The position numbers and the translations under genes are program-made. Source: Pseudo-nitzschia pungens (lineage: Eukaryota > Bacillariophyta > Bacillariophyceae > Bacillariales > Bacillariaceae). From it: DNA of 64,000 bases. Position 1 is the stretch's first letter. Each line of letters opens with the position of its first letter. The notes under the pieces were generated by a model, which was not told where the DNA came from, did no database searches, and saw nothing but the letters and a program-made list of their open reading frames with translations. The stretch is taken from assembly GCA_037355855.1 (NCBI GenBank), contig CM074758.1, forward strand, positions 2,267,001 to 2,331,000, written 5' to 3'. Shown one piece after another: positions 1 through 9,900 of this stretch.

Positions 1-691
1 CAAAACGAAGGATTGTCTTCTTAAGTTAGGGTTTACTTCAATTTATTTCCTTCTCTTTCATTTTTGAAATCTTGAAGGGTTATTCTTTGACAACACATTT
101 TCTTATGTTCACAGTTCTTTGTTCCCTTCTTTAAAGTTGCATGCAATGGGGGAACCAATAAAAATTAAAAATTGATAGAAGCATTCAACGCATTTTGAAA
201 TCATTCGATTTTTTTGTTTTGAAGATAGATCATAGTCTAACGTAGCTTGTGTACGCCGCATGTTCATTCGAAAATTTAGATATTGCCCCAAAAAGTGTTC
301 AAGCGCTCTTGGTTGAACTAGATGAGAAACGGATGTCCGTTGACCCACTGTCACAGTTGGAGTAGTCTACATGACATCACGGTAAGATCTTACTTATCGA
401 TCTCGTCACTTTCTATCATTACGAACCATTGAAAAGCATTCTTCTTGAGATTGAGAGACGAAGAAGTCGCAGAATAGATAATTCATCGAGTATTGAATAC
501 GAACCGTCTTCATACTGGTTGTATTCTAAGGCTGAACAATCGATCCATTAATATCAGTTTTAACATTCAATATCCCATAAAAGGCAAAAAAAAGTGCGAA
601 ACTCTGGAGACAAGGATTGCATCATTATACGTAGCTTTGGGAACTCTTCTCCGTCAGATCAAAATCATATTTTGAGCCCCAATGATCAATA
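1..691. other. Left-edge intergenic region
   Basis: AT-rich sequence before the first supported gene. Only short open frames without convincing starts or protein-like composition are present on either strand. It presumably contains the promoter of the gene starting at 692, but I see no recognisable element that I would name. Confidence 0.5.
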
Positions 692-2539
692 ATGCATATA
701 TCGGGTCAAGAAAAAGATAAGAGCTACCAGTTTATGGTTAAGCCATCGCCAACTAAAAACAGTCGTGACCAAAAAAAATACGAAGACAAAAATACAAGAA
801 GGTCGGGCGAAAGAAAATGTGATCTAGTAGAGCGAGAGAAACACGGCTCGAAACCTTACAGAAGTCAAAGACGCTCTAGATCCTCCACCAGAAGTAGCAG
901 CGATCGTGAGCTGCCGGATCTAGTTAGAAGTAACTCAGGTCTGAGCAGTTGCAGTAGCACATATAGCTATCACATTTCGAGTCAAAACCTTTTGCAAAAT
1001 AATTGTTCGAGTCTAAGTTTCAGTGGCAGCTCCAGTAGTTTGAGCAGCAGTCTCCACGACAACAACAGCAACAACATTGCTTGTGATGAAGGTGGAAAGA
1101 AAGAATTTGACATCATTGACTTAGTCAGTGATATTGAAGATGACGATGAAGACAACAATTCTCTCATCGTGCGTCCAGTACATTTAGCAGTAGATGGAAA
1201 TGGGCAAAATTCTCAATCGTCAACTATTCCGACCAAATCAAAACAAAGTGATCAGAAAGTCACCCGTGAACGAAGTGAACATGATAGTATAGGCAGTCAT
1301 CATCGGAATCCAGATCCGAGAAAAGCCAGAAACTATTGGGAGTCCCAGAATTTGGAATTTGAGCGTGAAATGTCATCGTACAATAACCTCGAGGGAGTTT
1401 ACAGATCGGGATCTAGTTTTAAAAGAATTGGAGGCACTGATTCTAGACAGGGCAATATTCCAAAGCTGAACAAGAATTCAAAACAGAAAGATAACGCAAA
1501 CGTGATCTCGAAGACCGGTCGCGGACAAAGCTATTGTAAAGGTCAAGATAATCGGAATGGAGTAAGCAACCGATCTCGTAGTCAACGAGGTGTGAGGCGA
1601 ACAACGAGTGAGAGTGGCGGCTTTGAGAAGTTTCGTGCTAAATCTACGAAGGACCAACATCGACGTCAACGTGGCATTAGGCGGGCAAAAAGTGCTTCAA
1701 GTGCAGATGACAATTGTTGCGATCAATTCAGGGATCAGCCTCGAAGCCGCAGGAGTATTGAGCGAACCCAAAGCTCTCGTAGTGTTCGGAATCATGATTT
1801 GATTCGCACGCAAAGGAGATGTAAAAGTATTGAAAGACACGTAGAACGGGATTCAACAGTCAAGACCTTTGAGTCAGAGTCACAGGAGGGGTTAAGAATG
1901 TTGTTCGGACAAACAACTCGTTGCTTAACTCGTTGCGTGGACGAAGAAACAGTGATTACAAAGAACACAAGTCTGAAATCAATTACAGAGAAGGCTAACT
2001 CATCTGAGCATCAAGTTTCCTCGGGAAGATCTATCGGCAAGAATGTGGTAGATAATTCTGAAACCCCGAACCAAAAACAAATTCCTCCTTCCCAGTATCT
2101 GGTTAGAGTAGAACGAAGGAGAAGACGACCCAAAGATTCAAAAGGCAGCAGAAAAAGTATATCACAAAAATCTAAAAATTCACTGCCACTCCATCATGAA
2201 AGTAACAATTCATCTGCGAGGAGGTTGTCCCAAAGAAAGTCAGGTGAAAAAATAGATCATGGGGTGTCCAAAGAAAAAGCCCATATTGTCACAAGCAAAA
2301 GAAACGACGGAACAAACGTGAGTTCTCTTTTTGAATTGCTATCCGTAAACGAACGTGACAGAATGAACGTGTTTCCTCTCCATAACGATATGAATGGACT
2401 ACCCTCCCCATCATTGGCCTCAGATGACGATACGTTGGAGCCAACAACTGCGAAGAAAAAGAATCGAATTTTAAAGAAGGTGAAAGTCGTACTCGCCTCG
2501 AGCTCTACTTACTCGAAATTACTTTGGAAAAACGACTAG
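692..2539 (+). CDS. Ser/Arg-rich low-complexity protein with possible SUMO-interacting motif
   Basis: Single uninterrupted frame of 615 codons from an ATG at 692. I recognise no enzymatic domain. The protein is basic and dominated by Ser, Arg, Asn and Lys. Around residues 60-75 it has RS-type runs, around 80-115 serine-rich stretches, and near residue 140 an aliphatic core (IIDLV) directly followed by acidic residues (SDIEDDDED), which is the layout of a SUMO-interacting motif. From about residue 290 to 390 there are four degenerate copies of an Arg-rich unit of the type RxxRxIxRxxS. The C-terminus is again basic (KKKNRILKKVK). It is probably nuclear and disordered, but that is inference from composition. 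Its 3' end faces the oxidase gene on the other strand. Confidence 0.65.
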   Translation: MHISGQEKDKSYQFMVKPSPTKNSRDQKKYEDKNTRRSGERKCDLVEREKHGSKPYRSQRRSRSSTRSSSDRELPDLVRSNSGLSSCSSTYSYHISSQNLLQNNCSSLSFSGSSSSLSSSLHDNNSNNIACDEGGKKEFDIIDLVSDIEDDDEDNNSLIVRPVHLAVDGNGQNSQSSTIPTKSKQSDQKVTRERSEHDSIGSHHRNPDPRKARNYWESQNLEFEREMSSYNNLEGVYRSGSSFKRIGGTDSRQGNIPKLNKNSKQKDNANVISKTGRGQSYCKGQDNRNGVSNRSRSQRGVRRTTSESGGFEKFRAKSTKDQHRRQRGIRRAKSASSADDNCCDQFRDQPRSRRSIERTQSSRSVRNHDLIRTQRRCKSIERHVERDSTVKTFESESQEGLRMLFGQTTRCLTRCVDEETVITKNTSLKSITEKANSSEHQVSSGRSIGKNVVDNSETPNQKQIPPSQYLVRVERRRRRPKDSKGSRKSISQKSKNSLPLHHESNNSSARRLSQRKSGEKIDHGVSKEKAHIVTSKRNDGTNVSSLFELLSVNERDRMNVFPLHNDMNGLPSPSLASDDDTLEPTTAKKKNRILKKVKVVLASSSTYSKLLWKND

Positions 2540-2636
2540 TTTCATGATCGAAACTGTCGCACGAGCGATGCAAGATATGCTTATCCCATTTGAGACGTCC
2601 AGTTTATACGCAATTTGATTCTCGAAGTCCATTTCA

Positions 2637-2877
2637 TAGTGTGAAGCAGCTGAAACAACGATGCATGCCCGATGATGCATCGCAAAGTATGGATTGGAAT
2701 ATTTCACAGTCCGTCTCAATAGTGTAAAAGCAGCGGAAACAACGATGCATACCCGATGATGCGTCAACAAAGATGGATTGGAATATTTCTCAGTTCGTCT
2801 CAATAGTGTAAAAGCAGCGGAAACAACGATGCATACCCGATGATGCGTCAACAAAGATGGATTAGAGTATTTCATAA
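2637..2877. repeat. Tandem repeat, about 84 bp, nearly three copies
   Basis: Three adjacent copies begin with GTGTGAAGCAGC or GTGTAAAAGCAGC and contain GATGCATACCCGATGATGC and ATGGATTGGAATATTTC. Copies two and three are almost identical; the first is more diverged. The period is divisible by three, and the minus strand stays open across all copies, repeating a 28-residue peptide with the core YSNPSLLTHHRVCIVVSA. The array lies between two convergent genes. I see no start codon or other evidence that the minus-strand frame is expressed. Confidence 0.85.
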
Positions 2878-2955
2878 TTACTTAATGATATTACTATGAA
2901 TACTGTGGTAAGTCCACCTAGTATATTCAGTTTTGGGATATTTTTCATTCATAGA

Positions 2956-4344
2956 TTATTGCATTACCAACCTTGCGGCTTCTTTGGCAAGACCCGTATA
3001 GATTGTCCAGCCACTACCACCTGTCCCATAACAATGAACCAATCGAATTCCATCACAATCTTGGGTATTGCAACCATCGGAGTATTTGCCGTCAATTTCA
3101 CACCGAATGTCTTGTCGATAGGGCCGAAATCCTACCCACTCTTCTTTTGGCTCACAAGCATTTGTATCAATGCCAAGTAATCGCGCTGTTTCCAGGAGTC
3201 TCGTTCGTTCCTGAGGACGGACTCTGGGTTCTGTATCTCCTTTCAAGCATGTTCCACCGATTACTATCTCGTCACCTCGGACTATCATGTAACTAGGATA
3301 TTCAGGTGTGCCCCAGGGGGCTTCGTCAGCAAAAACGCAAGCATCGTGGAGCTGATTTGTGCCAGCTAATGGGGTTTCATCTCCATCCATCTGATCTAAA
3401 CGCTCGCAAGAGTCTCGACTGTAATTTAAAAGGACTCCTCTGGCTCCAGTCAATTGAGAATCTCCGCAAAGTTCTGATGCACCCATTCCAGTGCAGTTGA
3501 CTATCGCATCACAATTTAAATTCTTCGCCTCTTCGAATAATTCCTGTTCGGATTGGTAGTATACTCCTGTTTCAACATCGACATCTACGTCACCAGCACT
3601 TGCAACAACACTGTTACCTCTGAGTTCTTCAAGGAAGTGTTCCAACATTTTTGGGCAATCGACAACAGGTGTTTGGAAGAACCAAGCATGGTTGTAACCG
3701 GCAGCTTGCGCCTGTGGCAAGGACGGCAAACGGAGTTGATGGATTTGATTTTGCCATTTCACCTGCTCTAACGTAACATTTTGAAATTTGAATCGCGGAT
3801 CGGATGACCATGATGGCAGCAAAGATTTTCCACCCGTTCCCTTGTGATAGTCTTCGGCCACAAAATCTTCGGTGGTTGGACCTTCGTGCCTTTTTTTCAA
3901 TGCCAGCACATAACGTAGATCAACAAGTGCATTCTTATCGTCTGCAGCGAGTGGATAAATCTCATCTAGAGTCTCAGTCCCCCACTGATCAACCCTGGAG
4001 TCTTCGCAATATATCGGCATCCAGAGACCACCCGCACCTTGAGAACAATTCGATCGGTCCAAGGGATGCACGGGAGACCTTAAAACCACAGAAATGCGCT
4101 TTCTGGTAAGCTCCAGTGCGGTTCGAAGTCCTGCGCATGTTGTTGAGTTTGGATCAACGAAATAGAACAAACCTTGAGAGTCTTGATTGGTTGAAAGAAA
4201 TAATCGTTCGCTACAGCGACACATGGAATTCAAGACGCATAAGACTTCTCTTGTTGGTGTAACCGAAGTTACAATACAGCAATGGCAACGATTTCAAATC
4301 CTACCTATACAGCCACTCCCAACAACCAACACTCGAGTCGCCAT
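2956..4344 (-). CDS. D-amino-acid oxidase-like FAD enzyme (two exons)
   Basis: Oxidative deamination of D-amino acids (or a close relative such as D-aspartate oxidase) using FAD. Exon 1 is 4305-4344 and exon 2 is 2956-4130, with a 174-bp GT-AG intron 4131-4304; the join gives 404 residues in frame. The first exon is only 13 codons but supplies the dinucleotide-binding start VLVVGSGCIG, so the Rossmann glycines GxGxxG are completed across the splice (CIG|LRTALEL). Later hallmarks are GAGGLWMP near residue 50, VGFRPYRQ near 360, and the C-terminal family signature HCYGTGGSGW near 385. The long frame alone would have to start at TTG without the FAD loop, which is why I chose the spliced start. 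A peroxisomal location is common in the family, but the C-terminus here is not a clear PTS1. Confidence 0.85.
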
Positions 4345-5796
4345 AGTCGTAGAAAGTATCGAGCTAAACTCAAAATAAGGGATGCGAATTCGCGGCAAGA
4401 GGCAACAGGAAGAATAATGATAACGACGATGGTGTTAATTTTGATGAAAGTTAAAAAAAAAAATAGATTCTCCATTCTCCATTCTCTTCGACTCACTCAC
4501 TCTTATCTTGGATTTTGGACGACTCGTCACCCATCACGAAGATCCACGACCAATCACGAGTTGATGCCACCGGGATCAATTTTCTACCGTACCGTACATG
4601 CACACGACGGAGCTGAATCTACCGGTACAGTATTTACCGGTACGAAAAAGAGTAAGGCTTACGGTAAGATTATGATGTGATACTGTTGGGCAGGGCACAG
4701 CACACGCCGACTGCAGGATGCGGGTGGGGACACGACCGCATCCGTAACGAGCACTACAACCCATGTGAGAAAGGTCCAAATGGTATCGTAGGCAGGGAAG
4801 TACCCACAAGGAGCGGTCACGCTGGCGCCACCGACGGGACATTACGTGAAGTCCGTACAAGGTAGGCAGCTGGACCACGGGGCGTTGTCGAGATGGTTGA
4901 AATAGTGGGTTAACAGAAGTGTATACTTTATTGGATTCCATCTTTTACAAGATACGAGCCAGGTGTTCTCCTCCAATAATCCCAACAAAATAGTTGCAAA
5001 TCACTCCATAATCTCTCCCTGTCGCGATACTTCCCAATATTGTACTAGTTGTTTCCTTCCATCCTTCAGTTAAAGAACCCCAAAATTGTCCAGTATCGGT
5101 TCAGGATGATGCTTCCCCTATCTATTCACCTCATTGTCCCTTGGCCAACACCAAGCCAACAACAATGAGGAGTGTGTTCCTTTGGGAGTGAATCGACTAA
5201 ACAATACTTACCTCCCCACCAGCATCACCCACACCATGATGACCCTCCACCTCCCCCACACCCAGTGTGTAGGGCGGTGTAGGGCAACATATGAAACCAT
5301 CCCACGCACCCACAATACCCAAGTCCTCCCCAAACGCACTTCGGATAACACTCCATGCTTGCCCTACAGGACACCTGCTCACCCTACCCCCCAGCTAAGG
5401 AAACCGCCCACCCTCACCTATCATGAGGCCGATCGTATTTCCTCCACTCTGGCACCATCGCAAACATCAACACATTTCCTATTACGTTCCCCTCCCCACG
5501 AGGCATATCCATCCATCATAGCAGACACATAGTTCTTGTCAAACGTTTTTGTCTCAGTAAAAAACAAGTTCAGATTTTATGTATTGGCTTTTCGTCTTGG
5601 TGTCTGGTAGGATGGTCAAGTGTAATTGTTGACTCGTTAAATTTTGGAGTTGATTTGTTAAGCATAGCTCCTTAGACTTATGGTTGTAAACTCCTCTCCT
5701 TTCCCTTTCGTGCTTCATTGTGCAGCACCCTTACTTCTGTGTTTGCCGTGCTGTTTGCGTTTGCGCCATCCACGCTGAATATGATTTATTTTGTGC
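4345..5796. other. Intergenic region with palindromic words
   Basis: About 1.45 kb with no supported gene. It contains clustered short words such as TACCGGTA and CTTACGGTAAG around 4,590-4,680, then a C-rich, GT-poor stretch around 5,190-5,520 whose open frames are compositionally biased and lack homology I recognise. It separates the oxidase start from the 3' end of the small acidic protein. Confidence 0.5.
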
Positions 5797-6303
5797 TCAT
5801 GGTTTCCACATGTTCATAAACAGAGTAATTTCTCCAACCGAACCGCCCTTCGACCTGTTTTTTGTCTGCTTTCTATGGTGTGAATAGGGAGCAGCGCGTT
5901 GTTGCCGTCGTCGATTGCGCGTCCTTGTGGAACGGCTTTTGCTGTTTCGACCCCTGTCGATAGTAGCAGTGTCACGATCATGATTCGGTGATCCCTCGTT
6001 CGTTGTGATCGAATCAACGTTGCCGTCGTTGTTGTTGTCGTCGTTGTTGTCGTCATCGTCGTCGTCCAATAGACTGGCAATCGCAGCCAGCTGAGGGTTC
6101 GTCGCAAAGTTTTTCGGCAGACCAGTCATGAATAACGGACACGTTATCGCGTCCTCGGAATCCGAATCTTCGTCGTTCTCATCGTCGTCGGCTTTTGTCA
6201 CGAAACAAGGGATAGGCACCTCATTTGGGCTTTTGGTTCTCGTTGTCTCGGGAGTGCGGCAGTCGCTTTTGCCAGCTTTTGATTCCTCTATCTCCATTCT
6301 CAT
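5797..6303 (-). CDS. Small acidic/basic conserved-looking protein
   Basis: 168 codons from the first in-frame ATG at 6303; the frame stays open upstream to about 6393 without an ATG, so a further 5' exon is possible. The middle holds a well-ordered segment, CPLFMTGLPKNFATNPQLAA, flanked by acidic low-complexity runs (DDDENDEDSDSED and D6), and the C-terminal half is Arg/Lys-rich and probably nuclear. The ordered motif looks like a conserved short family signature, but I cannot attach a family name with confidence. Codon usage and the intact frame through the ordered segment support a real gene. Confidence 0.55.
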   Translation of the reverse strand: MRMEIEESKAGKSDCRTPETTRTKSPNEVPIPCFVTKADDDENDEDSDSEDAITCPLFMTGLPKNFATNPQLAAIASLLDDDDDDNNDDNNNDGNVDSITTNEGSPNHDRDTATIDRGRNSKSRSTRTRNRRRQQRAAPYSHHRKQTKNRSKGGSVGEITLFMNMWKP

Positions 6304-6782
6304 TCTGATTATGAACGATTGATTCAACTTTGGGCTTGTTTGCGGGTTATTGCGGGTAGAGTTTGTGGCTCGGCTCGCTCCGGTAGTCTTCACTTATCTC
6401 GTTACTAGACGGGGTATGATGTGATAATTTGTCGTTTTCCTCCTTCAAGATAAAGTACGGTTGTTGTTCCTTGTGCGATTGGCTTTCGGCGCTGCCCATT
6501 CGTACCGCATACAAAATAAATAATGCTTTCTTCTTTCAAACTGGGAAAACGGATGTTGATGATTCTTCGCGTGTTTTGTGTCTTTGTCGAATGTTCGCAG
6601 CGTACAAAAACGGACGCACTCGTAAGGTTACTACGATTATGTCGGATCTGTCTTACTCTCTCAATTACTTCGTACTCATAAGGACTCGATCAGTTTCTAC
6701 CGTACGTTTCGTATTGGACCTCGGGGGGTAGTGGAGTTGTAGCCAGCTGTTAACGGCCTCTTGCTTGGATGAGTTTTAGTTT

Positions 6783-6873
6783 AGCTTGTTTTTTAGGGAT
6801 TTGTTTTACCTAATCTCATTGGATAAATCGGTCACGTCTAAATTTCCTTGTTTTTTAGGGATTTATTCTACCG
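6783..6873 (-). repeat. Left inverted end repeat of the Helitron-like element
   Basis: Reverse complement of the right repeat at 12931-13022, about 80 percent identical by eye. It contains two copies of the motif TTGTTTTTTAGGGAT (arms at 6795 and 6857), 62 bp apart as on the right. The outer copy has a degenerate stem. Confidence 0.75.
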
Positions 6874-6928
6874 TATGAAATAATTGTATGAGTAGTAACT
6901 TTACTATTATTAGTAGGAGAAGAACGAG

Positions 6929-9900
6929 TTATTGATCACCATTAATAATGTCTTGTAAGTATGATGGAGGTTGTTTGTTCCTTCTGAAATGATCATAAAA
7001 CTTTCTGATTTTCTCTGAAATTCCCTTTGTTTCATCAGAGTTTATTGGTGATCTCAGAAATAATCCAGCTAAGGTACGACACCGAGAGAGAACTACATAT
7101 ACCCAATTTTCTATGGCATAGTTCCATGTAGCGATAACTAGGTTATGTAGAGATCTTCCTTGCAATTTGTGGACTGTTCTTGCATGAGATATGTTCAACC
7201 TGAATTGCCTGAGCTTCATGTATATCTGTTGTCTTGGAGTCTTGTGATCAATTGAATTTGAAAGTAAGGTGGGGAATCTACATTTTGCATAAATTGGTTT
7301 TGGATTGAGTGCAAGACTGTATTGTCTTCGATTTTCTGTTGATGTATTTCCATCCATAAGTTCAAGTTGAATGGAGTGAATCTTATGTGCTTGAATACAA
7401 TGGACATAATAGCTAGAAATCCTGATTGTTTCCACATCTTGGTCTCTTGATGCATTGTGGTCCATAGTAATGCCTTTGAATTTACACATTGTTCCATTTG
7501 CAATGCACTCTTCAACATTTATATTCTCAGTGATCATTACTGGACAGTCCACATAGAGTTTGAGCAATGGATCTATGCGTGCTTTGCCATTGTCCACCAC
7601 GTGGGCATCAGAGCATGCAGCAAAAAATATATCTCCATTGTCTGGAAAATTCCCATATTTTTCACTTCTTGAATTGGAGTATTTGTATTCTACCTCTGAT
7701 GCCTTGATGCAAATTGTATGGTCTGGAATCGGATGTGTTGGATTGGTTGAATGAGTGTTCCTCAAGTGACATAGAAATATACCATCATTGATTGCACATC
7801 GGTCCTTATTCTCTGCTACTGCGTAACATGCATTTCTGGGTATGCTTTGATTGTCATGGATTACCCTTGAATTAATATGATTTGCATCTTGTTTAGATAC
7901 ACCTTCCACAGCAATTCTCTTCAGCATGGACCCAAAATGTTTATCTTTGTCAAATCTGTGATTGGTTTTCAATTCAAGGATGACTCTCACAGCTTGTCCA
8001 AATAATTCTGAATGCAGGTTGTCATATATTCTTGTTCCACTGATGGGTGGTAATTGATTAAAGTCTCCTGCAAATACAATATCAACGCCACCATATATTG
8101 TCTGTGTTCTGTGAGCATCTTTTAGTACATTTAGTGCTCTGTGCAGTCTTTCAAGCAACTCGGCGCTACCAAATGATATTTCATCAATGATTATCATTTC
8201 AGTGTTTTCCCAATCTTCTTGAAACTCTGATAATTTTTCAAAGTTTTTCTCTTCATTGCCAACAGGAATGTGGCAAGCACTATGCAGAGTTGATCCATGA
8301 ATAGAAACTGCCGCACAACCAGTCAAAGCAGTGACAACAATTGTTTGGCGGGTGAATTCAATGTCCAGGTTATCACAGAAAGATTTGCAGTATGCCACTA
8401 TTGCTGCAATCACTCTACTCTTCCCTGTTCCACCTGCACCTGTTAGAAGGACAATAGATTGTTGTGTATTATGGTTGTGAATTCTCTTCAACTTGTTGTG
8501 TTCTGCATTGTAAAGTGCCTTGTCTCTTCTTCGAACTCCTGTTCCATTTTCTGTGTCATGTACTGGATTTTTTTTTTGTCTTGAACAGACACGAAGAACA
8601 AAGCCTGATACAATATAAAGGAAAGCTTCTATCTGATGTTGGTCTTGCCCAAAGACTTCTTTTGCATATTTTGTCATGTTTTCACATGTGCCAGTTGCTG
8701 ATCTGTTTGTCATGGTGGTGTCAGTGACAACACACTGCTTTTTTACCATGACGCTTATCAAATTTCCAATACTTAGTGCATCCCATTTTCTTTTCCTTGG
8801 ATTGGTTTCGCTATCTGGCATCCCTTGTAAGTGAGCAGTAATTGTGTTTTGTGCATAAACTGAGCTCTGGTGATCAATTTGTGGAGGCCTTACCAGTTTT
8901 TCACCACACTTGTTACTTCCCTGTTTGATAATGATATTTGAATCCACTGAAAAGACATTGTCTTGTTCTCTGAAGGAATGAACATCATTCAAACCAAGAA
9001 CATCATTTGGGAATATATCCATTTCTGCTATATTGTGTGCATCATCAGGGTGGTCAATATCTCCCAAAAATATAGTAGCATTTGGCCCAGTAGTTATTTT
9101 CTCAAGCATATCTCTCTGTCTGCTGCAATTCAAACTGTTGTAAATATTCTGAATATTCTTTAGAATAGTGCAATATTCCTTTGTCATATTGTTTTGGGCA
9201 AGAAAGTTTTGAAAGAATGGCAAAAATTTTGATCCAGTCTTTAAGTCAGATATTTCTCGAAATGGACAGAATAGAACTAGGACTTTTTGAGCATAGTCCT
9301 CCATGGCTTGCAGGATTGGAACATCTTCCTCGTTTTCAGGGTCAGGAGTGAAGGATGTTATATCTTTTCCTTTGAATTTAGCAGTTGACTCAAAGTTCTT
9401 GTAGCCAATTGAAGGTTGTACAGGATCTTTCAACTTGCAGCAATATATACTTTTATAGGATGGATGTTGTGGTTGAAACATCATGGCCCCTTCCTTATAT
9501 TTAAATTGAGCCGAGTAGTATGATGAAAAGTTGTAGAGATTAACATCCTCCAGCTCATCTGGGCGATATATATAATTTGCAACATGTGACATGTATGTAG
9601 GAAGTTTGTTTTCACCTTCTGACAACCTCAACATGCCTTGATCCAATCTACCTTCTAAAAAATTGCTGAGGTACAATGGTTTGATGTTATCAGTGGAGAA
9701 TCTAAATCTTGTATTGTTTCTTGTAAGATATGAAGCCATTGGAGTAGAGATGATGTTGTCTTGGGTCACCTTGAAGAGAGTGTTCAAAATGATTCTGATT
9801 CCTTGTCTCTCTCTGAGTATTTCATCATTTGTATTGTCATCAGTTTCCATTGAATGTTGATTGTCATCATTTTCTGTCTGATTTGGGGAAGTTTCATTCT

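Noticed and set aside
2956..4233. Oxidase frame starting at a TTG (4233) as a complete gene
   Set aside because: It lacks the FAD-binding glycines and has no ATG; the spliced model with a start at 4344 restores them in frame.
5134..5532. 132-codon plus-strand frame in a C-rich intergenic stretch
   Set aside because: Composition follows the local CCACC-rich DNA (Thr/Pro/His), no ATG-supported start or family; likely chance.
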